DNA from: JAAEQG01 sp023133475
GTDB taxonomy: Bacteria; Planctomycetota; Phycisphaerae; UBA1845
Direction: 5' to 3'
Assembly: GCA_030631415.1 (NCBI GenBank)
Contig: DAOVLE010000011.1
Location: 1 to 42,633, forward strand
DNA: 42,633 nt
In this document: piece after piece, positions 34,608-42,469 of the stretch
How positions within the stretch are numbered: position 1 is the first letter of the stretch
Layout of the letters: each line of letters opens with the position of its first letter
Notes under the pieces: generated by a model
What the model was told of the DNA's origin: nothing
The model's database searches: none
Seen by the model: the letters and a program-made list of their open reading frames with translations, nothing else
Program-made: the position numbers and the translations under genes

Positions 34608-34858
34608 TGAACGAAAGGGAGTTTTCCCCGGCAATTGCGTGGGTGCCCCATGGCCGCTCCCTTACGGTCGCGGTGCTGATCGCGGTAGCCCCGATAGCTG
34701 ATAGCTGATAGCTGACAACTGACAGCTAATTGCTAATTGCTTGATTAAATCAAACTGGTAAGATAATTGGCAGTGTGTTTCAAGCGAACGGCGGCAAAGC
34801 GGTTGTCGACGTTAGGCTTGAGAGGAACTGCGACGTGAACGTTCGTGTTGCACTATAG
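34608..34858. repeat. Repeat tract: GGTCGCGG element and GATAGCT heptads
   Basis: GGCCGCTCCCTTACGGTCGC (34652-34671) is a second copy of the element at 27767. Seven heptads in a row (GATAGCT three times, GACAACT, GACAGCT, AATTGCT twice) fill 34693-34741. The unique stretch 34742-34858 leads into the next gene; a weak promoter (TTGATT, then GATAAT) may lie at 34741-34767. Confidence 0.7.
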
Positions 34859-35437
34859 ATGGATACGCAGAATATGAATAAGCCACTCGACGAATATGAT
34901 GCAGTGCGCATCATTGTGGATACCTTGGGGCAATTTAATGAGCAAGAGCAGGATTACATATTGCGTTGGGTCCGCGAACGACTTGCCGTAAGCCCAGCGG
35001 CTCAAGAGCCATCCACCCCGCCGCCACCGCCGACTCGCCGCAAGCAAACGCCTGCGGTTGCACCGCCCCCACCGGAGTCCGCGGAGCTTAAGGCCTTTAT
35101 GGACAGCAAAAACACGCAAAAGAATTATCAGTTTGTGACGGCTGTGGCTTATTACTATAAGCACGAGGCTCCCGCGGGAGAGCGAAAGGACGAGATCCGC
35201 AAACAAGACTTGATCGCCGCATGCCGGAAAGTGGGGCGTTCCGTGCCACCATTCCCTGCTCAGACGCTCATCAATACCTACCAACAGGGGTTTCTCGACA
35301 AGGGCAGCAGGGACGGCTTGTATCGGGCCAACTTGCTGGGCAAACAGCTTATTGACGGAACTCTGCCCAAGGGCAAAAGGCCCGGCACCATCCGCATGAC
35401 AAAGAAAAGAAAGACACAAAGCCGCAAGAAAAAATGA
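34859..35437 (+). CDS. Hypothetical protein, basic tail, possible winged helix
   Basis: 192 residues, no signal peptide. An N-terminal helical part (EYDAVRIIVDTLGQFNEQEQ) leads to a Pro-rich linker (STPPPPPTRRKQ). A C-terminal domain (ELKAFMDSKNTQKNYQFVTAVAYYYKHEA, then IRKQDLIAACRKVGR) reads like a winged-helix domain. The end is strongly basic (MTKKRKTQSRKKK). Nucleic-acid binding is plausible but unproven. There is no clear ribosome site before the ATG at 34859; a second ATG lies at 34874. It is less GC-rich than its neighbours and stands alone between repeats, which would fit transfer. I do not recognise a named family. Confidence 0.65.
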   Translation: MDTQNMNKPLDEYDAVRIIVDTLGQFNEQEQDYILRWVRERLAVSPAAQEPSTPPPPPTRRKQTPAVAPPPPESAELKAFMDSKNTQKNYQFVTAVAYYYKHEAPAGERKDEIRKQDLIAACRKVGRSVPPFPAQTLINTYQQGFLDKGSRDGLYRANLLGKQLIDGTLPKGKRPGTIRMTKKRKTQSRKKK

Positions 35438-35698
35438 TGACGCCGAGAGGAATTGAGAATGGATGTAGGGCGGGTTTCACCCGCCGCACTATGCCACAAA
35501 AGCGGGTAGAACCCGCCCTACCGGCAGAATGGAAAATTGAAAATGTGGATTTGTCGCCGCTAAACCTGGATTATTCATGAACGCAGAGACGCAGAGAGCG
35601 CAGAGAAGAGCGAGAAGAGATGAGGGCAAAGGGGGAAGAGTCGAAATGGGGCAACGTTGCCAACCCCGCATTTTCCATTTTTAATTTTCCATTTTCCA
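35438..35698. repeat. Repeat gap with a 57-bp element and composite block
   Basis: CGCCGAGAGGAATTGAG (about 35440) starts right after the stop codon. A complete 57-bp palindromic element spans 35465-35521. A composite block at 35530-35698 includes GGAAAAT tracts, TTTGTCGCCGCTAAAC, ACGCAGAG octads and CGAAATGGGGCAACG. It matches 11211-11341 in inverted order. Confidence 0.8.
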
Positions 35699-35699
35699 T

Positions 35700-36974
35700 T
35701 CAACCCGATGTGCTGGTCAATTGCTGCGGTTCCACCGAGATTTTTACGTGGGCTTCATTTGCCTTGCCGCCCAGCAAATCCTGGAGTATGACCTTCAGGA
35801 CATAGTCCCCAGGCCCCAGGTCAGGCGGAAAGACCACCCGCCAACCCACAAAGAAGTCTTCACGTTGTTGTTTGGAGATGTCCTTGATCGAGTCTTCCTC
35901 ATGGTGCCACACCAGACGCCCGTCATCGGTCAACAGTTCCAAACGCCCAGCCAGCAAAGTTTCGTATTGCCCGTCGGGTAATTTCCTGGAGACGAAATTC
36001 TTGATCTCGGTGTAGAGGGCGGCACTGTTTCGCCGATGGGCGACAAACTGATCGGGCGGCATTTCGTCATAAATCCCAAACCGCTGCACCCTGGTGCACA
36101 GGGCGACGATTGGTATGGACAACTCCGCACGGGCCTGGAGCTTGCCCCGCAACAATTCCAACGCCGCCAAAGTCTCGTCCGCCGGGTGCGACGGGTCCAT
36201 GAGCAACTCTCGCACTTCCGCCGACAGCACTACCGCATCGCAAAGCAACTCCGCACGTTCCCGCTCGATCCCATCGGAAATGGAGGTGGCTTTCTCGTCT
36301 TGCCCCAAAGCCATCCGCAACATGCTGAGCTGCCACTGCAAGTCCACATTGGCAGAGTCTTTCCGCAACGCATCTTCCAACATCGAGAGATACTTGCGGA
36401 TGCTGAACTCCTCCCGGACCGCGGCGGCGTCCAGGGACTCGTTGGTGGTGAGAGCCCTGGTCTCGGTTTGCTGTTCCTCGGGCTTGTCGGCCTGGGTCAC
36501 AATGGAGATTGCTTCCACCCGCGGTGCTTCGGTAGCCTGGGGCGGTTTCTTTGAGAACGGCCCCGAGGCGGATTCGGGCAACGGTTCCGGGACGCCCATC
36601 GCCATAATGCTCGCCGAACCGCTGGTCATCTGCTCGGCAGACAGCTCCTCGCTTGCCGCGGTATCGGTAGCGGCGCTCTTGCTTTGCAGACGACTGACGA
36701 ACCTGGCCACCGCCTGGGCGGACTCATCCGCAGTTTGCCTGGTGTCTCTTTCAGACCCCGGGTCGGGATTGGGGTGAGGCTCGGTGGTTGTTGGTTCTGC
36801 CTTTGGCAAGGCAGGTTCCTGGGATGTGGCGGTGGGCGAGTCGGTTTTGTCTTGTTGGGTTTGTTGAGGCTTGTGCATGGCCCAATGGTTGCCGTCCTGC
36901 GTGCAAGCCAAACAGACCACCGATATCACCGATACCGTCGCGGTCAATTTGCAAAGTTGTGAGATCCGTCTCAC
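35700..36974 (-). CDS. Hypothetical lipoprotein, low-complexity N-terminal half
   Basis: 424 residues. The GTG at 36974 was chosen because AGGAGG sits exactly 6 nt upstream, formed by the last codons of holA. The signal KLTATVSVISVVCLAC ends in a lipobox Cys. Residues 30-190 are rich in Pro, Glu, Ser and Thr and probably disordered. The second half is helical (REEFSIRKYLSMLEDALRK, ERERAELLCDAVVLSAEVRELL) and ends in a beta-rich domain (LAGRLELLTDDGRLVWHHEED, VFPPDLGPGDYVLKVILQD) that looks like an Ig-type or C2-like fold. No family is recognised. It follows holA with the start 2 nt past the holA stop, so it is in the same transcript as the TPR protein and holA. The stop codon abuts an ATTTTCC heptad tract. 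Confidence 0.75.
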   Translation of the reverse strand: MRRISQLCKLTATVSVISVVCLACTQDGNHWAMHKPQQTQQDKTDSPTATSQEPALPKAEPTTTEPHPNPDPGSERDTRQTADESAQAVARFVSRLQSKSAATDTAASEELSAEQMTSGSASIMAMGVPEPLPESASGPFSKKPPQATEAPRVEAISIVTQADKPEEQQTETRALTTNESLDAAAVREEFSIRKYLSMLEDALRKDSANVDLQWQLSMLRMALGQDEKATSISDGIERERAELLCDAVVLSAEVRELLMDPSHPADETLAALELLRGKLQARAELSIPIVALCTRVQRFGIYDEMPPDQFVAHRRNSAALYTEIKNFVSRKLPDGQYETLLAGRLELLTDDGRLVWHHEEDSIKDISKQQREDFFVGWRVVFPPDLGPGDYVLKVILQDLLGGKANEAHVKISVEPQQLTSTSG

Positions 36975-36976
36975 GA

Positions 36977-37969
36977 TCAACCTCCTGTCCCGGTTCGGCG
37001 TGGCGCCGGGGTGTGTTTAACAATGAACCTCTCCATCGCCCGGCCGACCTCGCTCAGACCGGTCTTGGCGGCGAGGTCGGCTTCGAGAAGATCGCACAAT
37101 TGATCTTCGAGTTGCCGGCGCGAGACGCAACGTAAACGTCTCTCCAGAACCGCCGGCTCGGTCCAGTACTGCCGCGCCAGGTTGGCCACAGGGGTTCCAC
37201 CCGCCACGGCGTCGTGAGCTTCGAGCAACCGCCGAATTCCCCAAGCCAGACCGCCAATCGCCCGCCCGGGGGCAGCCCGGTCGGTCGCCAGCACCCGCTC
37301 CCATTGATGCAAAGCGGTTCGCACGTCCCCGTCAGCCATCGCACCAGTGATGGCAAACACCGCCTGCTCGCGGATGTTGCCCACCAGAGCGTCCACGTCG
37401 TTAACGGTGATGTCGGGGCGCTGGGCGACGTAGGTGCTGAGCTTGGCCAACTCCTGGTCGAATATGCCCAGCGACTCGCCCACGTATTCGCGGAGTCGCT
37501 CGGCTGCACCCGGCTCGAGGCGCTTCCCGTAGACCCTCCATGCCCGTTCGGCGATCCATGACGTCAGAGCGGCGCGGCGCGGCGCCTCGCACTTGACCAC
37601 ACCGCCGAAACGATTCACCATCTTGTACAGACGAGTGTTGGCAGCGAAGGACTTACACTCCAGAATCAGACAACCAGATTCCGAAGGATCGGCACAGTAC
37701 CGCTCCAAAACCTTCCGGTGGTTGCTGATGAAACCGTCCGCCTCGGATACCACCACCACCCGCATATCGCCCAGCAACGAGAGAGTGCGGGCCTCATCGA
37801 GGACGTCTGCCGGTTCGGCACGATCCCCCTCGAATTTGGACAGCCGCATCGAATCCGTGGGATCGTCCAACACGGTAGCCACCAGGGCGCGGATTCTCTC
37901 TTGTTTTAGAAACGGGTCAGGCCCATAGACGACATAAACCGGGCAAAGCGATGATGTTGGTTCCGACAC
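36977..37969 (-). CDS. holA: DNA polymerase III delta subunit
   Basis: 330 residues. The delta subunit of the clamp loader opens the beta clamp during chromosome replication. Family features are the N-terminal PVYVVYGPDPFLKQERIRAL, the strand LLGDMRVVVVSEAD with the preceding DVLDEARTLSLL, the IFDQELAKLSTYV motif near 170-182, and the C-terminal collar helices with AIGGLAWGIRRLLEAHDAV. Length is normal for bacterial HolA. The start is a GTG with AGGA about 8 nt upstream, 2 nt after the TPR gene ends. Its last codons supply the ribosome site of the following lipoprotein gene. Similarity is low overall, as usual for this family. Confidence 0.9.
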   Translation of the reverse strand: MSEPTSSLCPVYVVYGPDPFLKQERIRALVATVLDDPTDSMRLSKFEGDRAEPADVLDEARTLSLLGDMRVVVVSEADGFISNHRKVLERYCADPSESGCLILECKSFAANTRLYKMVNRFGGVVKCEAPRRAALTSWIAERAWRVYGKRLEPGAAERLREYVGESLGIFDQELAKLSTYVAQRPDITVNDVDALVGNIREQAVFAITGAMADGDVRTALHQWERVLATDRAAPGRAIGGLAWGIRRLLEAHDAVAGGTPVANLARQYWTEPAVLERRLRCVSRRQLEDQLCDLLEADLAAKTGLSEVGRAMERFIVKHTPAPRRTGTGG

Positions 37970-37971
37970 AG

Positions 37972-39216
37972 CTAATTCCTTGAAGAACCCGCCAGGATGG
38001 TTGTTCGCCGCAGAGTCGCCAACCGCGCCTGAGCCCGTTCCATGATTGTTTTTGCCGCGGGATCGACCGTGGCGGCTTTTTGCCAGTTCTCCCGAGCCAT
38101 CAGTTCGTCGCCTTGCGACATGGCAACGTCCCCCAGCGTCAGCCAGGCTTCGGCGTTCTGCGGCGCGTCGCTCAGAATATGTGCCAATTGAGCGGAAGCA
38201 TCGTCATAGCGATCAACCACCATCAACACGCGAACCAGGCCACGCCGCGCCTCCGCCCAGGTTGGCTCAAGCCCGATGACCAACTTGTAGGCCTCTATCG
38301 AATCCTCATACTCCTTCTGAAAGTACAGCGTCTCGCCCAGATTCACAAGGGCCTCGGGCATCAACTCGTCAATCGCCAGGGCGTCCTGGAAACGAGCAGC
38401 CGCCAGGCGATGCTCGCCACGTTCCTTGTGCATCAGACCGCGCTGGTAAAGTGCTCTGGCCCGTTGCCTGGCGGGCAGGTCGACGCCGGCGGGGCTCGGA
38501 TCACCGACGCCCCCTGGGTTCGTCAGCGAACCCGCCTTTTGAGAGGCGGGGGGTTTCACCAACTCGACGGCTCGCGACACCGCGCTTACCCGGTGGTTGC
38601 TCCGATCATGGGCGGTCAAGCGGACCACTAACAGGCCCTCCATATGCTCGTCGGGGCACCAGTCATATCGCCCGGTATTTGACAGGTGATCGGCAATCCG
38701 GGCCCATTGGCCGTCGGGCACGAGCCGGTATGACAGTTCGATAGGCCTGGGGCCGAAGTTGGCGTCAATGGCTGTCCAGCGCACCTGCACCCGTTGCCGT
38801 GGTGCATCCCTCCGCCCCATCTGGACGGGGTGCAGTTGGACAATCGGCGGCGTGTAATCGACGAAGACCCACTGTTGAGGGACGGTGCTTGGCTGGGGGC
38901 GTTCGCCGGAAACCCCAATCGCGTTTTCCAGGACGAAATGGAAACCGTAAAGCCCTTCTTCGGTGGCGTCGAAGGTGATGGGGCTTTGGCGGTCCTGATC
39001 CATTCCGTAGTTGTGCCAGGTCTCCCCATTGTCCCGTGTGTACCACAGTTCAACCGAGGTCAGCGGCAACGCCGCTTCATTCACGCGGTAGTCGATCTCG
39101 AACCGCCTGGTCTGGGTCTTGGGGATGCGGTGATCGGCAGGCGGTGGGGCTGCCGTCAGCGGCCCGGTTAACATGAAAACAACCAAGCTTCCATATCTCA
39201 ATGTGTTTGTGTTCAT
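37972..39216 (-). CDS. Secreted TPR-repeat protein
   Basis: 414 residues. A signal peptide (about 1-23; LVVFMLTGPLTAA) is followed by a beta-rich part with two Ig/fibronectin-like sections. One is VELWYTRDNGETWHNYG and GLYGFHFVLENAIG, a motif common in planctomycete proteins; the other is VQVRWTAIDANFGPRPIELSYR. From about 255 there are four TPR units: RARALYQRGLMHKERGEHRLAAARFQDAL (only part shown as motif), EALVNLGETLYFQKEYEDS, AEARRGLVRVLMVVDRYDD and AEAWLTLGDVAMSQGDELM. TPR arrays bind partner proteins, so a scaffold role in the envelope is plausible. It is the first gene of a TPR-holA-lipoprotein operon. No enzymatic motif is seen. Confidence 0.85.
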   Translation of the reverse strand: MNTNTLRYGSLVVFMLTGPLTAAPPPADHRIPKTQTRRFEIDYRVNEAALPLTSVELWYTRDNGETWHNYGMDQDRQSPITFDATEEGLYGFHFVLENAIGVSGERPQPSTVPQQWVFVDYTPPIVQLHPVQMGRRDAPRQRVQVRWTAIDANFGPRPIELSYRLVPDGQWARIADHLSNTGRYDWCPDEHMEGLLVVRLTAHDRSNHRVSAVSRAVELVKPPASQKAGSLTNPGGVGDPSPAGVDLPARQRARALYQRGLMHKERGEHRLAAARFQDALAIDELMPEALVNLGETLYFQKEYEDSIEAYKLVIGLEPTWAEARRGLVRVLMVVDRYDDASAQLAHILSDAPQNAEAWLTLGDVAMSQGDELMARENWQKAATVDPAAKTIMERAQARLATLRRTTILAGSSRN

Positions 39217-39512
39217 GGCATTCGGTTCTCTGCTCTGAAAAAAGGGCCTGTAGGGTGGGTGAAGCTTCGCGGAGCGAAGCGAAACCCACCGCGCTGGTTG
39301 GTGGGTTCCACCTCGCTCCGCGAGGTTCCACCCACCCTACGTCTGGGCCACCCAACCATCAGTTGGCATATCGGACCCTATCGAGAGCCTTCTTGACACA
39401 ATCCTATGCCGGCAAGGTGGGCAGGGCGGGGCAAATAGGGCATTTCGGCGTGTGACATGCCGTTAATTCGGCGTTTTTGAGCGATGAAAGCGTTTTTTAC
39501 CGGAAAAGCACT
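39217..39512. repeat. Gap with 91-bp palindromic element, copy 2
   Basis: The 91-bp element at 39250-39340 runs from GTAGGGTGGG to CCCACCCTAC. It contains nested hairpins (GCTTCGCGGAGCGAAGC and CCTCGCTCCGCGAGG) and matches 14304-14394 in inverted orientation. From 39341 to 39512 the sequence is unique with no gene. Confidence 0.85.
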
Positions 39513-39541
39513 TTGCGTGTTGATGCAAGCTCTGCTAGACT
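39513..39541 (+). promoter_or_regulatory. Promoter of the Hc1-like gene
   Basis: TTGCGT (39513-39518) and TAGACT (39536-39541) are separated by 17 nt, about 58 nt before the start codon. The match is moderate but well placed. Confidence 0.5.
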
Positions 39542-39598
39542 CCCGACGCTTGGAGGATCGCCGACAAGCCTTAACAATTGCTCCAAAGGAGACGCCAG

Positions 39599-39781
39599 AT
39601 GAAGGAATACGAACGTCTCAGAGAACTCGTCGAAGGGGCCGCAGAGGATGTGGCAAAGGCGACGGGCGGTAATAAAGCGGCAGGCACACGAGTGCGTAAA
39701 GCGATGCAGGAGGTCAAAGAAATCGCTCAGGAGTTGCGCAAAAAGATTCTTGAGGTTCGGGCTGAGCAACCGCCCGGGTAG
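39599..39781 (+). CDS. Hc1/histone H1-like small basic protein
   Basis: 60 residues. The start ATG has AAGGAG 7 nt upstream. The sequence is helical and contains GGNKAAGTRVRKAMQEVKEI (near 23-42), the core motif of the Hc1 histone-like family known from Chlamydia and also found in planctomycetes, then ELRKKILEVR. Such proteins bind and compact DNA or RNA. It is much shorter than most histone-H1 tails and has no Lys/Ala/Pro-rich C-terminal extension, so condensation may be weak. It is followed 104 nt downstream by the FabZ-like gene. Confidence 0.8.
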   Translation: MKEYERLRELVEGAAEDVAKATGGNKAAGTRVRKAMQEVKEIAQELRKKILEVRAEQPPG

Positions 39782-39885
39782 CTTTTCAACCAGCCTGACC
39801 AAGGTGAGAACCCGTTTGTTTTGGGTCTGTGTGTGTTTGCGCGCGATTCCTTTTGTAGGGATTGTGTAGCAAGAGGGTTCTTGTT

Positions 39886-40365
39886 ATGCCCCCACCGCTC
39901 ATCATAGACCCCGCCCTGTTGGACCCGGATCAGCTTCTGTACAGCCGGGAAGAGATATACCAGGCTCTTCCGCAGCAGTTTGAGTTCAAGCAACTGGACG
40001 GGATTTGTTATTACGATCCCGATAAGCAGATCGCCGCGGCAGTGCGTGATATCCGCGAGGACGAATGGTGGGTCCGAGGCCACGTGCCCGGCAGACCCAT
40101 TTTCCCGGGCGTATTGATGCTCGAGGCGGTCGCCCAGTTGTCGGCCTACAGTTGCAAGTACATACACGGTTTCAGAGGCATGGTTGCCTACGGCGGGGTT
40201 GACAACTGCAAGTTTCGCGCGGCGGTCATTCCCCCGGTACGGCTGATCCTGGTATGCCAGGAGGTCGAGAACCGGTCCAGAAAAATCGTCTGCAACACCC
40301 AGGCATTTCTGGAGAGCAGGTTGGTATTCGAAGCCACCGTCACCGGGTTGGCCATGCCTGGCTAA
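39886..40365 (+). CDS. FabZ-like hotdog dehydratase
   Basis: 159 residues with a single hotdog domain. The active-site block RGHVPGRPIFPGVLMLEA carries the catalytic His (H66) and Glu (E80), as in 3-hydroxyacyl-ACP dehydratase FabZ. The following AVAQLSAYSCKYIH fits the central helix. The N-terminal 30 residues (DPALLDPDQLLYSREEIYQALPQ) are an extra arm not seen in short FabZ proteins. It may be the housekeeping FabZ or a paralogue acting in special lipid or polyketide synthesis. The ATG has AGAGGG about 9 nt upstream. No fatty-acid genes are adjacent, though oleA/oleB in the same window act on acyl chains. Confidence 0.88.
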   Translation: MPPPLIIDPALLDPDQLLYSREEIYQALPQQFEFKQLDGICYYDPDKQIAAAVRDIREDEWWVRGHVPGRPIFPGVLMLEAVAQLSAYSCKYIHGFRGMVAYGGVDNCKFRAAVIPPVRLILVCQEVENRSRKIVCNTQAFLESRLVFEATVTGLAMPG

Positions 40366-40592
40366 CCCAGTTGTAGGGCGGGTTCCACCCGCCACAGGTG
40401 TAGGGCGGGTTTCACCCGCCGTCTATGGTGTTACGTTTCACTTGCCGGTGGCGGGTGGAACCCGCCCTACGTCCATTCTCAATTTTAGACAGTTTTGCCC
40501 ATCTTGTTGAGTTCCAGCGTTGCGAAGGGTAAACTGATCTGAAACGGCAGTTTGGCAACTGACGAAATCCTCGTCGCGGGATTGTAATCTCC
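40366..40592. repeat. Single hairpin plus 71-bp palindromic element
   Basis: A hairpin GTAGGGCGGGTTCCACCCGCC lies at 40373-40393. A complete 71-bp element spans 40400-40470, with internal core GGTGTTACGTTTCACTTGCC. It differs at only three positions from the reverse complement of the element at 42564. The rest of the gap is unique and leads into the next gene. Confidence 0.9.
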
Positions 40593-42428
40593 GTGTCACG
40601 AACAACATCGCGCAAATCCAAGTCCAGCCGAACCTCGCATACCCGGCTGCACGCTCATCCAAGAAGCCAAACCGCCAGACCCGCCACCGTCGCTCCGGAG
40701 CAAGCGTCAGCCGAGATGCAAAGCCCCCCTCCCATCAGGCGGCGTGCTCCCAGACGTGGGCGGATTCACTGGATCATTAGCGTGCTGATAGCTGCCACGG
40801 CAGGTGCCGCAGGGTTCCTGGTCGGCGGGTTTGAGTACTGGGCATCGGTGGACATGGTCGTTGACGACGCGAACCTGTCGACGACTGAGTTGGACAACCT
40901 GCGACGCGATCTGCTCGACCATGCCTGGCAGGAATTCGGCACCGCCGGCGCACAGTGGCACATCGGAATCAACCCGCCGGCGCGGACCATCACCGCCAGA
41001 GCGTCAGCCTCCAACCCCGCAAAAGCCCGGGCTCTGATAACCAACCTGACCACCGCCTTCATCGAGCACATCCGCAAGACGGTCGAAGAGGCACGCACGC
41101 ACCCGGAGCCGGTCGAACTGGTGCTCGCGGGCATTCGCCAGGAGCGGATCAGCGAGTTGGAGCGACTGGAGGCCCAGGTCCGCCGGATCGAGTCTTCGCT
41201 CCCGGAGGACGACTCTGTCGAGGCTGATACACGGTTGCGTGGGCAATTGTCCGAGCGGCGTGAGGTTTATCAGCATTCTCGCGGGCGTGTCGAGGAGGTT
41301 GAGGCCCAATTGGCTGCTGTTATTGCCGATCCGCTCCCGGAACGGGCGGCGGTTGATCCCGAAGCCCGTGCGTGTGCTATCAAGGCCGACGTCGAAACCC
41401 GGCAGGACCTCAAGGCTTTGCACGTCCAACTTGCCGAGGCACGCCATCAACTGCTCCAGGTGGGGCAGGTGGCGGGTCCGGCTCTCGACAAACTGATCGC
41501 CGCGGGTGGGCGGTTGGGCAGCCGGTGCTCACAAGTGCAGGCCTGCTCGGTTGCTCTCGAACTGCGCCGGGCGGTGGAACGGCTCGAGCAATCTCTTGCG
41601 GACTATCGCGCCGTGTTGACCGGCTTTGCTCAACGGTGGTCCATGGAGTTTGACTGTCTGGGCACTCTCGCAGACGACCCCCGCCGGGCTGAGGTGATTG
41701 GTGTTCAGGTGGCTCTTTGTGACGCTTTGAGCGGGTTTCTCTTCCAGACCACCGTTCCGCTGGCAACGATGCGCGAGCAGGTTGGTGCTGTTTCGACTGC
41801 CTCAGCGGCTTCAGCCGAGCACCACGAGTTGGCTTCAGCCCTGGTGCGTGGGTTTCACACCTTCCAGACCGCCCATCACCGGTTTGAGTTCGCTGCCGGG
41901 GACATGAAGGCGTCGAACAATTTTCGTCTCGACGCCGCGCTCAAGTCCGCCCGGGGTCTGCGTTATCGCAGCAGCCGCCGTCTGGCACAGATCGAAGAGC
42001 GCCTGGCGTGTCAAGCCTTGCAAGACCTGCGCGACCTGCGCACCTGGCGGATTGCCGCTCTGGAAGAGCAACTTCGCCAACTTCGCCACGAACTGGACAC
42101 CGCCACCGAAGCCTGGATTGTGGCTCAGGAGCAAGCGGACGAGCACACCCCTGCCATGCACAACTACCTGCGATCCAAAACCACAGCCGCCGCCCATGCG
42201 GAGCAGATAGCAAGCATCAAACACGAGGTTGGGCAGATTGAGATTCGGCTGAACAATTTGGCTGCCGGGCGCATGGATGTGATCAATCCGGACCATATCG
42301 CAGTCGCGGACTGCCGGGTGGACCGTTGGCCTGTGAACCTTGCCGCGAAGCTGCTGCAAGGCGCATTTGCCGCTGTCGCCGTACTGGTTTTTTCCCTCGG
42401 TCTGCGAAGGCACAACCCACAATACTGA
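40593..42428 (+). CDS. Two-TM protein with long periplasmic coiled coil (Wzz/GumC-like topology)
   Basis: 611 residues. A basic, Ser/Arg-rich cytoplasmic N-terminus (about 1-58, ending RRAPRRGR) precedes a first helix (IHWIISVLIAATAGAAGFLVGG). About 490 residues of predominantly helical, charged sequence follow, with heptad-like coiled coils (RISELERLEAQVRRIESSL; ALEEQLRQLRHELDTATEAW). A second membrane helix (LLQGAFAAVAVLVFSLGL) lies just before the end. This layout recalls polysaccharide chain-length regulators (Wzz/GumC), but no Pro-rich motif is seen at the second helix and no kinase domain follows. The GTG start at 40593 lacks a strong ribosome site; the in-frame ATG at 40716 is an alternative. 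No adjacent polysaccharide genes help. Confidence 0.7.
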   Translation: MSRTTSRKSKSSRTSHTRLHAHPRSQTARPATVAPEQASAEMQSPPPIRRRAPRRGRIHWIISVLIAATAGAAGFLVGGFEYWASVDMVVDDANLSTTELDNLRRDLLDHAWQEFGTAGAQWHIGINPPARTITARASASNPAKARALITNLTTAFIEHIRKTVEEARTHPEPVELVLAGIRQERISELERLEAQVRRIESSLPEDDSVEADTRLRGQLSERREVYQHSRGRVEEVEAQLAAVIADPLPERAAVDPEARACAIKADVETRQDLKALHVQLAEARHQLLQVGQVAGPALDKLIAAGGRLGSRCSQVQACSVALELRRAVERLEQSLADYRAVLTGFAQRWSMEFDCLGTLADDPRRAEVIGVQVALCDALSGFLFQTTVPLATMREQVGAVSTASAASAEHHELASALVRGFHTFQTAHHRFEFAAGDMKASNNFRLDAALKSARGLRYRSSRRLAQIEERLACQALQDLRDLRTWRIAALEEQLRQLRHELDTATEAWIVAQEQADEHTPAMHNYLRSKTTAAAHAEQIASIKHEVGQIEIRLNNLAAGRMDVINPDHIAVADCRVDRWPVNLAAKLLQGAFAAVAVLVFSLGLRRHNPQY

Positions 42429-42469
42429 AAGCGCGCCGGGAAGCATCGTTGTTGTGTACGCACACGAGT

